NCBI RefSeq assembly: GCF_027922265.1
Contig: NZ_BSFI01000021.1
Span: forward strand, 165,147-229,146
Direction: 5' to 3'
DNA length: 64,000 bases
Source: Hansschlegelia plantiphila
GTDB taxonomy: Bacteria > Pseudomonadota > Alphaproteobacteria > Rhizobiales > Methylopilaceae
Shown here one piece after another: positions 10,492 to 19,966 of this stretch. The position numbers were made by a program, and so were the translations under genes. Positions within the stretch are counted from its first letter, which is position 1. Each line of letters begins with the position of its first letter. The notes under the pieces are model-generated. The model saw nothing but the letters and a program-made list of their open reading frames with translations, was not told where the DNA came from and did not search any database.

Positions 10492-13310
10492 GCGCGCTCC
10501 CGCTTGCGTTCCTTAGCCCCTGGATGCTGCTCGGCCTGCTCGCGCTGCCGGCGCTGTGGCTGCTGCTGCGACTGGTTCCCCCGCGCCCGCGCCGGGTCGA
10601 TTTCCCGCCGCTTCGTCTCCTGCTCGACGTCGTCGCGAAGCGTGAGACGCCGGTCTCTACGCCCTGGTGGTTGCTGCTTCTTCGCCTCGCTCTCGCCGCC
10701 TTCATCATCTTCGCGCTGGCGAAGCCGGTGTGGAATCTCCAGCCTACGGCCGCCGCGGGCTCGGGTCCGCTGCTCGTCGTTATCGACAATGGCTGGGCGT
10801 CCGCGCCCGATTGGGACGCGCGTGTTCAGGCGGCCGACGCCGCGATCGAGGCCGCCGGCGACGGAGGCCGCGCGGTCGCGCTGGTCGCCTCCGCCGATGC
10901 GCCGCGGGACATCGGTCTCGTGACGGCCGGCCAGGCCCGCGAACGGCTGCGCGTCATCACGCCCGAACCTTTCGATCCCGACCGCAAGCCGCTGCTTCCG
11001 CCGATCGATAAGCTGATCAAGACCGTCCCTTCGACCGAAGCGCTGTGGATCACAGACGGCCTGGCGCGGGGCGACGCGCATGCTTTCGCCGAAGGGCTGA
11101 AGACCGCTCTCGGCGACGGCAGGCTCACCGTACGCGCGGACGCGCGCTCGGCCCGCGGACTTGCGGCCGCCGAGAACCAGCCGGGCGCCCTCACCGTCAA
11201 GGCGCTTCGCGCCGAGGCGGCGGGGTCCGAGCCGTTCCGGATTCGCGCGTCCGACCTTCGCGGGCGGACGCTCGCCGACGTCGATGGGCGGTTCGAACCC
11301 GGCGCCAGGGACGCGGTGGCGACCGTCGATCTGCCCGTCGAGCTCCGCAACGACGTCGCTCGGCTCGAGATCGTCGGCGCGAAGACGGCCGGCGCGGTGC
11401 AACTGCTCGACCAGCGCTCCAAGCGCCGCTCGATCGGGCTCGTCACCGGCGCGTCGACCGACGTCGCGCAGCCACTGCTGTCGCCCACTTATTACGTCTC
11501 GCAAGCGCTGAAACCTTTCGCCGACGTTCGCGAGGCGCGCGGCCAGGGCGCGAGCCAGGCGGTCGAGGCCTTCGTCGCGGAAAAACTGCCGGTCATCGTG
11601 CTGGCCGACGTGGGAGCGCTCACGCAAGAAGCCCATGAGGCGCTCAGCCAATGGGTCAAGAACGGCGGTGTGCTGATCCGCTTCGCGGGCCCCCGGCTCG
11701 CCGGAGCGCCGGAGGACGACCTGTCGCCCGTGCGCCTGCGCCAGGGCGGCCGTATCCTGGGCGGCGCTTTGGCCTGGGAGACCCCGCAGCCGCTGGCGAG
11801 CTTCTCGCCGAATGGTCCGTTCGCGCCGCTTACCGTGCCGAAGGACGTGACCGTGAACCGGCAAGTGCTGGCCGAGCCCGACGTCGACCTGCCCGACCGG
11901 GTCTGGGCGACGCTCGGCGACGGCACCCCCCTCGTCACCGGCGTCAGGCAGGGCAAGGGCCTCACGGCGCTGTTCCACGTCACCTCGGACACGCGCTGGT
12001 CGAACCTGCCGCTCTCCGGCGCATTCGTCGAGATGCTCCGCCGCGTCGTCGACCTCGCGGGGTCGAACCCTCCATCGAAGCCCCAGGAAGGCGCAGCCGC
12101 GCCGCAGGCGGCGGCTGGCGCGCGAGCCGCTGTGCTGGCTCCGACCCGCACGCTCGACGGCTACGGGGCCTTCCGCAGCCCGCCGGCGACCGCCCGGCCG
12201 GCGCCGGCCGAAGGCCGGCCCGCGGCGACGCAGGATAACCCGCCAGGGTTCTACGGGCCGGTCGATGCAGGCGTAGCGCTCAACGTGCTCGCGCCCGACG
12301 CCGCGCTTGCGCGCGCCGACCTCTCCGGCCTCGACGTGAACGTGTCGCCGATCGTCGTCGCCGAACCGACGCCGATCGCGCCGTGGCTGTTCACGATCGC
12401 AGCGGTCGCGGCGATCGCTGACAGCCTGATCGTCTTCCTCCTCGGCGGCGGAGCGGCGCTGCTCTCCGGACGGCGCGCCGGAACGGCGGCGCTGATGATC
12501 GCAGCCGCCGGACTGGCGCTTGCTGCGAGCGCCGCGCCCGGCCTCGCCCAGCAACCGCCGGTCAAGCCCGCGATCGACGAGAGGTTCGCGCTGGAGGCCA
12601 CGCTGTCGACCCGTCTCGCTTACGTGCAGACCGGCGATTTCGAGGTCGACCGGCTGAGCAAGGCTGGTCTCGAAGGCCTTACCCAGACGCTCGCCCAGCG
12701 CACCGCACTGGAGCCGGGCTCGCCGATGGCGGTGGACCCCGCGAAGGACGAGCTCTCGTTCTTCCCGTTGATCTACTGGCCGGTCGTCAACGGCGCGCCG
12801 ACGCCCTCGCCCGAGGCGCTGGCCCGTATCGACGCCTACATGAAGCAGGGCGGCGCGATCCTGTTCGACACGCGCGACGCGCTGACCGCCGCGCCCGGCG
12901 TCGAGAATGAGGCGCTGAAGCGCCTCCTAGCCGGCCTCGACGTGCCGGCCCTCGAAAAGGTGCCGGACGACCACGTGCTGACCAAGGCGTTCTACCTGCT
13001 GAATGATTTTCCCGGCCGCTATTCTGGCAGTCCGCTCTGGGTCGAGGCCCTGCCGCCGGTCGAGGACGGCGAGGAGCGTCCCGCGCGCGCCGGCGATGGC
13101 GTCTCGCCGATCCTGATCACCGGGGCCGATCTCGCCGGCGCTTGGGCGATCGGCGCCAACGGCGATCCGCTGCTGCCGACCTCCGGAGACGAGCGACAGC
13201 GTGAGATGGCCTACCGCGTCGGCGTCAACATCGTGATGTACACCCTGACCGGAAACTACAAGGCCGACCAGGTGCACGTGCCGGCGCTGCTTGAGAGGCT
13301 CGGCCAATGA
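10488..13310 (+). CDS. BatA-like N-terminus plus DUF4159 membrane protein
   Basis: A 940-residue membrane protein. Residues 1-85 form the two-helix N-terminal module of BatA-type proteins. A degenerate VWA-like region follows, in which the metal motif reads D-N-G-W-A at 100-104 instead of DxSxS. A middle part resembles a glutamine-amidotransferase-like fold (SQWVKNGGVLIRFAGP). A hydrophobic pair lies near residues 640-690, and the C-terminal 220 residues look like DUF4159 (FFPLIYWPV, GGAILFDTRD). The start is a TTG overlapping the DUF58 stop codon. Likely anchored in the inner membrane with the C-terminal domain in the periplasm. Confidence 0.85.
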   Translation: MSALPLAFLSPWMLLGLLALPALWLLLRLVPPRPRRVDFPPLRLLLDVVAKRETPVSTPWWLLLLRLALAAFIIFALAKPVWNLQPTAAAGSGPLLVVIDNGWASAPDWDARVQAADAAIEAAGDGGRAVALVASADAPRDIGLVTAGQARERLRVITPEPFDPDRKPLLPPIDKLIKTVPSTEALWITDGLARGDAHAFAEGLKTALGDGRLTVRADARSARGLAAAENQPGALTVKALRAEAAGSEPFRIRASDLRGRTLADVDGRFEPGARDAVATVDLPVELRNDVARLEIVGAKTAGAVQLLDQRSKRRSIGLVTGASTDVAQPLLSPTYYVSQALKPFADVREARGQGASQAVEAFVAEKLPVIVLADVGALTQEAHEALSQWVKNGGVLIRFAGPRLAGAPEDDLSPVRLRQGGRILGGALAWETPQPLASFSPNGPFAPLTVPKDVTVNRQVLAEPDVDLPDRVWATLGDGTPLVTGVRQGKGLTALFHVTSDTRWSNLPLSGAFVEMLRRVVDLAGSNPPSKPQEGAAAPQAAAGARAAVLAPTRTLDGYGAFRSPPATARPAPAEGRPAATQDNPPGFYGPVDAGVALNVLAPDAALARADLSGLDVNVSPIVVAEPTPIAPWLFTIAAVAAIADSLIVFLLGGGAALLSGRRAGTAALMIAAAGLALAASAAPGLAQQPPVKPAIDERFALEATLSTRLAYVQTGDFEVDRLSKAGLEGLTQTLAQRTALEPGSPMAVDPAKDELSFFPLIYWPVVNGAPTPSPEALARIDAYMKQGGAILFDTRDALTAAPGVENEALKRLLAGLDVPALEKVPDDHVLTKAFYLLNDFPGRYSGSPLWVEALPPVEDGEERPARAGDGVSPILITGADLAGAWAIGANGDPLLPTSGDERQREMAYRVGVNIVMYTLTGNYKADQVHVPALLERLGQ

Positions 13311-13354
13311 CGGATGCTCGACGTCTTGAACGCGGCGCCTGAAGAAGGACCGGC

Positions 13355-15427
13355 ATGAATCTCGAAGTCGCGTTCGCTCCGCTGATCCCGCTGCCTGCGC
13401 TGATCGCGCTCGCTGTGGCGGGCCTCGTCGTAGCCGCGCTGTGCGTCTTCGGGCGCACGCGGGGAGCATGGTTGCGAGCCGCCGCCATCGCCTGCCTGCT
13501 GCTTGCGCTCGCCAACCCGTCCTTCACCAGCGAAGACCGCGAGACGCTGACCAACGTTCTGCCGGTCGTCATCGACCGCTCGGGCAGTCAGACGCTCGAC
13601 GGCCGCAAGGTCCAGACGGACGAGGTCCGCAAACAACTGGAAAGTCGCCTCGCCGGTCTTCCCAACACCGAAATTCGCTGGATCGAAGCTGGACAGGACG
13701 CAGCGTCGAGCGACGGCACGACGCTGTTCGCAGCGCTCCGTGACGGGATCGCCGACGTCCCGCCGGAGCGGATCGCGGGCGCGCTGTTCGTGACCGACGG
13801 CGTTGTCCATGACGCCCCGCCAGACGCGCGCAGCCTTGGCTTCGCGGCCCCGGTTCATGCGCTCATCACTGGCCATCCGGACGAACGTGACCGGCGGATC
13901 GCGCTCACGCTGAGCCCTCGCTTCGGGATCGTCGGCCAAACTCAGAAGATCGGCTTCCGGATCGAGGAGGTGGGCAGGGATCTCGGCCGGCCCGTCGCCA
14001 TCGTCGTGCGCCGCGACGGCGAGGAGATCATGCGGCTGCAGGCGATCCCCGGCCAGGTCACGACGGTCGACGCGCCCATCGTCCACGCAGGCGTCAACTT
14101 CGTGGAGATCGAGGCCGAGGACGCAGGGAACGAGATCACCACTGTCAACAACCGCGCCGTGCTGCCGATCGACGGGGTGCGGGAGAAGCTGAGAGTGCTC
14201 CTGGTCTCCGGCGAGCCGCATGCCGGCGAGCGGACCTGGCGCAACCTGCTCAAGGCCGACGCCAGCGTCGATCTCGTGCATTTCACAATTCTCAGGCCGC
14301 CGGAGAAGCAGGACGGCACGCCGATCAACGAGCTGTCGCTGATCGCCTTCCCGACCAGAGAACTGTTCGCGCAGAAGATCGACGAGTTCGACCTCATTAT
14401 CTTCGACCGCTATGCGCGGCAGGGCATCCTGCCGATCGTCTATTTCGACAACATCGCCCGCTATGTCCGGAACGGCGGCGCGGTGCTGGTCGCAGGCGGC
14501 CCGGACTATTCGGAGCCCGGCTCGCTCTACGAGACCCCGCTCGCGCAGGTGCTCCCCGCCGAGCCGATGGGCGGCGTGGTGGAGCGCGAGTTCCTGCCCG
14601 TGCTGTCCGACGTCGGCCGCAAGCATCCCGTCACGCGCGGTCTCGCTGGCTCCGAAACGAACCCGCCGTCATGGGCGCCGTGGTTCCGCATGGTCGACTC
14701 GCGGCTGCGCGAGGGCGACGCCGTGCTGAACGGACCCGAGGACCGGCCGCTGCTTGTGCTGGCGCGGGAGGATAAAGGGCGCGTCGCGCTGCTGCTTTCC
14801 GATCACGCCTGGCTGTGGGCGCGCGGCTTCGACGGCGGCGGCCCGCATGTCGACCTGTTGCGCCGGCTTTCGCACTGGCTGATGAAGGAGCCGGACCTCG
14901 AGGAGGAAGCGCTGCGCGCCAGGGCGACCGGCAAAACCGTCACGATCGAGCGCCAGACGCTTAAGGACGAGGCGCAGCCGGTCGACGTCACGCTGCCGAG
15001 CGGCGAGCAGCGCCGGGTGACCCTCACTCAAACGGAGCCTGGCCTGTGGCGCGGCGTGCTGGAGACGCCGGAGCTCGGCCTCCACCGCGCGGCGGACGGA
15101 GCCTTCACGACGCTGGTCAATGTCGGCCCCCCGAACCCCCGCGAGCTTAGCGAGGCCGCAAGCACCGAAGCCCGGATGAAGCCCGTGGCGGACGCGACCG
15201 GAGGCTCGGTCAGGCGGGTGGCGCCGGAGACTGGAGCGCTCGACGTGCCACGGATCGTGCAGATCAGCGCCGGAGCGCGGACTTTCGGGACGGACTGGAT
15301 CGGCGTAAGGCAGGCGGACGCCAGCGTCGTTCGCGGCCTCGGCATCCTGCCTATCTTTTCGGGCGTGCTCGGCCTCATCCTGCTGATCGGCGCCTTCGCC
15401 GCGACTTGGGCGCGCGAGGGCCGGTGA
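13355..15427 (+). CDS. membrane protein with VWA-like and amidotransferase-like regions
   Basis: A 690-residue protein with two N-terminal membrane helices (about 10-32 and 40-56) and one C-terminal helix (near 667-685), flanking a large soluble part. After the N-terminal pair comes a DRSGS motif at 74-78, fitting the VWA MIDAS pattern DxSxS, and then GALFVTDGVVHD. A later stretch, IARYVRNGGAVLVAGGPDYS, resembles the amidotransferase-like fold seen in its operon neighbour. GAAGAAGGA precedes the ATG. It is the last member of the MoxR - DUF58 - DUF4159 set and probably forms a membrane assembly with it. The function is unknown. Confidence 0.8.
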   Translation: MNLEVAFAPLIPLPALIALAVAGLVVAALCVFGRTRGAWLRAAAIACLLLALANPSFTSEDRETLTNVLPVVIDRSGSQTLDGRKVQTDEVRKQLESRLAGLPNTEIRWIEAGQDAASSDGTTLFAALRDGIADVPPERIAGALFVTDGVVHDAPPDARSLGFAAPVHALITGHPDERDRRIALTLSPRFGIVGQTQKIGFRIEEVGRDLGRPVAIVVRRDGEEIMRLQAIPGQVTTVDAPIVHAGVNFVEIEAEDAGNEITTVNNRAVLPIDGVREKLRVLLVSGEPHAGERTWRNLLKADASVDLVHFTILRPPEKQDGTPINELSLIAFPTRELFAQKIDEFDLIIFDRYARQGILPIVYFDNIARYVRNGGAVLVAGGPDYSEPGSLYETPLAQVLPAEPMGGVVEREFLPVLSDVGRKHPVTRGLAGSETNPPSWAPWFRMVDSRLREGDAVLNGPEDRPLLVLAREDKGRVALLLSDHAWLWARGFDGGGPHVDLLRRLSHWLMKEPDLEEEALRARATGKTVTIERQTLKDEAQPVDVTLPSGEQRRVTLTQTEPGLWRGVLETPELGLHRAADGAFTTLVNVGPPNPRELSEAASTEARMKPVADATGGSVRRVAPETGALDVPRIVQISAGARTFGTDWIGVRQADASVVRGLGILPIFSGVLGLILLIGAFAATWAREGR

Positions 15428-15460
15428 CCGCCTTCGCCATCTTGCGCTGAGGACGACGAT

Positions 15461-16135
15461 TTGGGCTGGTGGCTCGATATCCTGCAGAACTTCCTGCTCG
15501 CTGGCTCGACGCTCTTCTCGATCGTGAATCCCATGGGCGGAGCGCTGATCTTCGCTCAGATGACGGGCGATCGCTCGCACGCCGACCGCATCGCGCTCGC
15601 GCGCCGCATCGGCCTCTATGCCGCGGCGGTGATGCTCGTCTCCCTATGGCTGGGCGCCTATCTGCTCGCCTTTTTCGGCATCACGGTGCCGGCGCTCAGG
15701 ATAGCCGGCGGGCTGGTCGTCGCGACGAGCGGCTGGCGGCTGCTGTTCACCGCCGAACATCACGAGGACCGCAAGCAGGCCCAGGTGAACGACGAGATGG
15801 GCTCCGACGACGTGGCCTTCTTTCCGCTGACCATGCCGCTGACGACTGGCCCCGGGACGATCTCGGTTGCAATTGCGCTCGGCGCGAACCGCCCCGGCGA
15901 AGGCGCGGAGCTCGCCGCCTTCGGCCTCGGCGCCTCCGCCGCCGCCATCGGGGTGGCCGCCGCCGTCTGGCTCGCCTACAGTTCCGCCGACTGGATCACC
16001 AGTCTGCTCGGACCGGGACGGGTCCGAATCATCGCGCGACTCGCCGCCTTCATTCTGCTCTGCGTCGGGGTGCAGATCACTTTGAGCGGCTTCATGGAAG
16101 CGTTGCGGGCGGCCGGCATAGGCCATGCCGCATAG
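15461..16135 (+). CDS. MarC family integral membrane protein
   Basis: A 224-residue MarC-family protein with six predicted membrane helices and the typical early VNPMGG and mid-protein PLTMPLTTGPGTISVAI motifs. The biochemical role of MarC proteins is unsettled; the original link to multiple antibiotic resistance was not upheld. The start is taken as TTG at 15461 behind a GAGGA site; no ATG fits the conserved N-terminus. It follows the MoxR operon by 33 bp and may be co-transcribed with it. Confidence 0.88.
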   Translation: MGWWLDILQNFLLAGSTLFSIVNPMGGALIFAQMTGDRSHADRIALARRIGLYAAAVMLVSLWLGAYLLAFFGITVPALRIAGGLVVATSGWRLLFTAEHHEDRKQAQVNDEMGSDDVAFFPLTMPLTTGPGTISVAIALGANRPGEGAELAAFGLGASAAAIGVAAAVWLAYSSADWITSLLGPGRVRIIARLAAFILLCVGVQITLSGFMEALRAAGIGHAA

Positions 16136-16244
16136 CGGCGCCCCTTTCGGTCAGCGGACCGATGGCGTTTAACTCCCCGAGCGTCTCGGCCGCAGCGAGC
16201 AGCAGCCCGTGCCGGGCGATGAACGAACAGAGGCGATCCCCTTG

Positions 16245-16559
16245 ATGCTTTTGGCGAAGGCGATATTCGGCGCGCTTGTCTGCCTCGCCGTCCTTTCCAA
16301 TCCCGCGGCGGCGTCCCGGCCCGCGCTCGCTTATCCCGGAACCGCTTCGGCGATACAGAGCCCGCCGTTGCGAACGGCCGACAGGGAAGACGAGCGCTCT
16401 TGCAAGAATGGATCGAACACGCGGCAATTCGGCTGGAAGGTCGTGAAGTTCGGAGTCTCGACCCTGAAATTCCTCATCGGACTCCTGATCATTCCCGTCG
16501 GACTGTTCCTGGTCTGCATCGGCGCCGTGATCGAAGCGGTCGAGTGGGTCGCCTGCTGA
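16245..16559 (+). CDS. small hypothetical exported or membrane protein
   Basis: A 104-residue frame with an N-terminal hydrophobic signal (LLAKAIFGALVCLAVLSNPA), an Ala/Ser-rich linker, and a second strongly hydrophobic segment near the C-terminus (FLIGLLIIPVGLFLVCIGAV). I do not recognise a family. The ATG at 16245 has a GAGG element upstream; a GTG 12 codons earlier is also open. It converges with the xylanase gene with 18 bp between. Hydropathy that makes sense in this frame supports it over the antisense frame. Confidence 0.5.
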   Translation: MLLAKAIFGALVCLAVLSNPAAASRPALAYPGTASAIQSPPLRTADREDERSCKNGSNTRQFGWKVVKFGVSTLKFLIGLLIIPVGLFLVCIGAVIEAVEWVAC

Positions 16560-16577
16560 ATCCGGCTTTGTGAGGCC

Positions 16578-17669
16578 TCAGCGACGCTCGGTGAAAGCTG
16601 CGGCCAGAGCCGCGCGCATTGGCTTCGGCCTGAGATCCGCGTCGTAGGGAAGCCCGCGTGGCCGCTGGCCATCCGGCCATTTGTAGTCGGGATAGTCGGC
16701 CAGCCAGGAATACCGGTCCGTCAGGCCCCAGGCGAGAAATCCGATCATCGCCGGATTGGCGAGCGACACCTCCGCGAAGCGCCCGGCGACGGCGGCGATC
16801 TCGGCGTCACGCTTGACGACGTCGGCTGGACCAAAACGATCCGCGACATCGAATTCTGTGACCATCAACTTCAGACCGAAGCCCTGGAGCTCCCAGAGAA
16901 ACCTGGCGTAGATCCGCTCGTCGAACCGCGTCCTGAACGGATCGAGATGGCCCTGCACGCCGAAGCCGTCGATCGGCGCCCCCTGCTTCTTCAGTTTCTC
17001 GATCACCTTCAGAACCGCGACCCGCTTTTTCTCGTGGTCGGGATGGTCCATCTCGACGCCGTAATCTCCATAGAACAGCAGCGCGTCCGGATCGCTCGCC
17101 CGAGCCGCGTGAAAGGCGGTCTCGAGATAGCCCTCGCCGAACGCGCGATACCAGTGCGAGCTGACGCGCAGTCCGTCGGCCTGCCCCTCGGCCGGGTCCA
17201 CGACTTCATTGACGACGTCCCAGGAATGGATTTGGCCGCGGTAGTGGAGGCAGGATCGCGTGATCATGTCGGTCAGCAGCCGCTCGTCCGGGGCTTCGGC
17301 GAGGCGTTGCTTGAGCCAGTCCGGCCCCTCGTAATGCCAGACCAGCGCGTGCCCGCGAAGCTTCTGACCGTTGCGCGCCGCGAACGCCGCGATCGCGTCG
17401 CCGCCGCTGAAGTCCCAGACGCCCTCGAGCCTTTGCACGGCCGCGCGCTTCATCTCCCATTCGGCGACAAGGATGCTGGTCTCCCGCGAGACCAGCGCCG
17501 CGAAGGAGGGATCGTTCGATAGATGGTCACTCGACACCGCGCAGCCAAAGAGCAGCCCGCTGGCCGCCGCCAGCTCGCCGAGCGTCTGCTCTTCGGCGCG
17601 ACCAGCATGAGGAAGACCGACGAGAATTGCAGCTGCTGCGGCCAGCGTTTCACGCCGGGACATAGCCAT
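16578..17669 (-). CDS. GH10 endo-1,4-beta-xylanase, exported
   Basis: Glycoside hydrolase family 10, predicted to cut beta-1,4-xylan internally. The 363-residue protein begins with a twin-arginine-like signal (SRRETLAAAAAILVG, cleaved near residue 25). It carries RGHALVWH (105-112), the acid/base Glu155 in WDVVNEVVD, and the nucleophile Glu272 in MVTEFDVAD. It is a single catalytic domain with no carbohydrate-binding module. No xylose or xylan utilisation gene is nearby, so it stands alone between a small exported protein and tRNA-Lys. An ATG two codons in is an equally good start. Activity on other beta-1,4 glycans is possible. Confidence 0.92.
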   Translation of the reverse strand: MAMSRRETLAAAAAILVGLPHAGRAEEQTLGELAAASGLLFGCAVSSDHLSNDPSFAALVSRETSILVAEWEMKRAAVQRLEGVWDFSGGDAIAAFAARNGQKLRGHALVWHYEGPDWLKQRLAEAPDERLLTDMITRSCLHYRGQIHSWDVVNEVVDPAEGQADGLRVSSHWYRAFGEGYLETAFHAARASDPDALLFYGDYGVEMDHPDHEKKRVAVLKVIEKLKKQGAPIDGFGVQGHLDPFRTRFDERIYARFLWELQGFGLKLMVTEFDVADRFGPADVVKRDAEIAAVAGRFAEVSLANPAMIGFLAWGLTDRYSWLADYPDYKWPDGQRPRGLPYDADLRPKPMRAALAAAFTERR

Positions 17670-17844
17670 GGGACGCCAACCTCAGCCTACGCCGCCGTCC
17701 GATTGGAGGGGTCTACCTATCGACGATAAAATCCGGCCATCGGCATGCCGACAAGAGGAGGACAGACGGCGGCGCACCGCTTCCCGAAAGGCTCGCCTAT
17801 TCGCGTTCGGGATGCTACAGGACGCCGCTGCCGCATACGGCCGG

Positions 17845-17920
17845 GAGCGCGTAGCTCAGCTGGTAGAGCAACGGACTTTTAATCTGTAGGTCCTGGGTTC
17901 GAGTCCCAGCGCGCTCACCA
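17845..17920 (+). tRNA. tRNA-Lys(TTT)
   Basis: A 76-nt cloverleaf: acceptor GAGCGCG pairs with CGCGCTC, the D-stem GCTC/GAGC is present, and the anticodon loop CTTTTAA gives anticodon TTT at 17878-17880. The T-stem is CTGGG/CCCAG around TTCGAGT, and the CCA end is encoded at 17918-17920. Confidence 0.97.
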
Positions 17921-17975
17921 TGGCTCTCCGTCCGCGTCGATCGCGGGCGACCCACCAATCCAGCGGGTCTCTGGC

Positions 17976-18158
17976 TTACATCAGCGGCTCGATCATCGGT
18001 CCTTCGGGCGGGGAAATCGGTTCGTCGATGGACGGGTCGACGCCGGGGTCGGGGTTCGGCACGATGTCTGGATCCTGAACCGGGGCCTCGTCGGGAATTG
18101 GCGGCCGGATCGGCTCGCCCGGCTGGGGCGGATTGGGAACGTTCGGGCCAAAATTCAT
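17976..18158 (-). CDS. proline-rich mini-protein
   Basis: A 60-residue protein made almost entirely of Pro, Asp, Glu and Ile, with recurring acidic-proline units such as PNPDPG, PSIDEP and PISPPEGP. No signal peptide or membrane segment. A clear AAGGAG ribosome site lies six bases before the ATG, the main reason to accept it. It sits between tRNA-Lys and the AI-2E-family gene. The composition suggests a disordered, acidic peptide; I recognise no family. Confidence 0.6.
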   Translation of the reverse strand: MNFGPNVPNPPQPGEPIRPPIPDEAPVQDPDIVPNPDPGVDPSIDEPISPPEGPMIEPLM

Positions 18159-18223
18159 CGCATGCTCCTTGGATCGAGCCAGTCGTCATCAGGACAAGGC
18201 GTGCCCCGGCCCGATGGTTCCGA

Positions 18224-19438
18224 TCACTCCGCCGGCGACGGCCTGGAGACGATCTGGGGTTCACGCAAGCGGAGCCTACGGTGGACGAACCTGTACCGGC
18301 GGCCCTCCCGGCGCTCTTCCTCTTCCTGAACGGCGATATGGGGAAGCAGCAGGTGCTTCATCAGCACGAACGAGATCACCAGCAACGGCACGGCGAGGAA
18401 TGCGCCGACCGGGCCCCAGAGCCACAGCCAGAAGGCAAGCGATAGCAACACCAGGAGGGGATTGATGGTGAATCGACGTCCGAGCACCAGTGGCGTGAGG
18501 ATGTTGCCCTCGACGAAAGCGAGCGCCACGAAGGCGAGCGGCGGCAGTAGAGCGATCAGCGTCGACTTGATCGTCACGAGGCTGACGCCCGCAAGGATCA
18601 GGGTCAGCGTCGCGGGACCGATGAACGGCGCGTAATTCAGCACGAAGGCCAGCGCGCCCCAAAGGGTCGGGCTCGGAAGGCCGAGCGCCCACATCATGAT
18701 CGTCACCGCGACGCCAAGTCCGAAATTGATGATCGTGATCGTCAGCAGATAATCCGAGACGTGCGCTTCGACGTCCCGCATGACGCGGCCGGCGGTGAGC
18801 CGCGCTTTGCGCCCCAGACAGAGGTTGAGGAGGCCGGTGCGGATGCCGGTGCGCGTCGAAAGGTAGAAGAACAGCGTGCAGACGAACAGCGCCAGCTGGC
18901 CCAGAATCGCAGGCGCGGATTGAGCGGCGCTGGATAGAAGCCCCGCGCTCTCCAGCACCACCCGGGGCGTCTTCTCGCCGCCCATGCTCGTGGCGCGCTC
19001 GATTGATTCCGAGACCTCGCGAAGCTGGAGGAACGTCGCGCGCATCTCGATGATCTTGACCTGAAGCGCGCGCCAGAGTTCCGGCGCACGGTCGATCCAC
19101 GCCTGGAGCGGCAGCGAGAACGCGTAAGCGGCGAGATAAAGAACGACACCGATCCCGATCACGGCGATCAACGCGCCGATCGGGGCCGGCACGCCGCGCC
19201 GCTCGAGCCGGCCAATGCCGGGCCCGAGCAGCAGTCCGATGATGATCGCGAACGCGATCGGCATCAGGACTTCCCCAGCGAGCTTGAGCGCTATGGAGGC
19301 TGCGATGACGAACAGCCCGATCAGGCTAACTTTAGCGAGCGCGTCGAGCATCGCCGCGGTCGCGGCGCGACGTCTCGATCCGACCTTCGCTTCCGGACTG
19401 CCGGCCGTCACGTCGAAAGGTTGTTCGCCGCCATTCAA
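18224..19438 (-). CDS. AI-2E family (PF01594) membrane protein
   Basis: A 404-residue polytopic membrane protein of the AI-2E family, with N-terminal helices, a central amphipathic region, and the C-terminal helix block containing NYAPFIGPATLTLILAGVS and the LVLGRRFTINPLLVLLSL signature. Despite the name, members include Na+/H+ antiporters and proteins of unknown transport role, so the substrate is open. The start is a TTG at 19438 that overlaps the PPOX-family stop; the nearby ATG is out of frame. A similar but much longer paralogue is at 61754-63709. Confidence 0.87.
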   Translation of the reverse strand: MNGGEQPFDVTAGSPEAKVGSRRRAATAAMLDALAKVSLIGLFVIAASIALKLAGEVLMPIAFAIIIGLLLGPGIGRLERRGVPAPIGALIAVIGIGVVLYLAAYAFSLPLQAWIDRAPELWRALQVKIIEMRATFLQLREVSESIERATSMGGEKTPRVVLESAGLLSSAAQSAPAILGQLALFVCTLFFYLSTRTGIRTGLLNLCLGRKARLTAGRVMRDVEAHVSDYLLTITIINFGLGVAVTIMMWALGLPSPTLWGALAFVLNYAPFIGPATLTLILAGVSLVTIKSTLIALLPPLAFVALAFVEGNILTPLVLGRRFTINPLLVLLSLAFWLWLWGPVGAFLAVPLLVISFVLMKHLLLPHIAVQEEEERREGRRYRFVHRRLRLREPQIVSRPSPAE

Positions 19439-19923
19439 CCGAGAGCGACTTTGCGGTTCTCACCAAGATCAGGCCGTTCGTGCTTGGAGCGGGCCTTGGC
19501 GATCTCGAAGGCGACGACCAACGGGTTCGAGGTTCCGTCCCAGAACTCGCCGGAACGCGGCGTAACTTTCAGTAGCCGGATGTTCGGGTCTTCCGGTCCG
19601 TCAGGGAACCACGTTTTGGTCATCGAATTGAACCGGGACCTGATCTCCGCTCGGTCGTCGCTGACTTCCGCTTCGCCCGAGATCGAGACATACGCGTTGG
19701 ATCCGGGCTTCGCGAAAGCCAGGCAGACCTGCGGGTCTGCTGCGATCTCCTCATCCTTGTGCGCGCGGACGTCGGTGAAGAATACGATCTCGCCGCGCTC
19801 CGGATCGGACATCGCATGCATCGGCCGGGCATGAAGGGCGTCGCCGTTTTTCGAGGTCAGCATGCAGACGCTGATCTCGTCGACGAGTTCCCAGACCCGG
19901 TCGGCGTCGGATGAAGCGGCCAT
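19435..19923 (-). CDS. pyridoxamine 5'-phosphate oxidase-like, general stress FMN-binding family
   Basis: A 162-residue split-barrel protein of the PPOX-like general stress 26 group, recognised by LTSKNGDALHARPMHAM, the IVFFTDVRAHKDEEI strand and NAYVSISGEAEV. Such proteins bind FMN or related cofactors; the exact reaction is usually unknown. An AAGGAG site lies seven bases before the ATG. Translationally coupled to the AI-2E-family gene downstream. A perfect 20-bp palindrome lies 44 bp upstream of the start. Confidence 0.88.
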   Translation of the reverse strand: MAASSDADRVWELVDEISVCMLTSKNGDALHARPMHAMSDPERGEIVFFTDVRAHKDEEIAADPQVCLAFAKPGSNAYVSISGEAEVSDDRAEIRSRFNSMTKTWFPDGPEDPNIRLLKVTPRSGEFWDGTSNPLVVAFEIAKARSKHERPDLGENRKVALG

Positions 19924-19966
19924 GAAGAAACTCCTTAGGCTTGGGCGCCGATTAAGACGGCGGCCG

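Noticed and set aside
10344..12554. A 736-codon frame antisense to the DUF58 and DUF4159 genes
   Set aside because: Spans two sense genes, extremely Arg-rich and without motifs.
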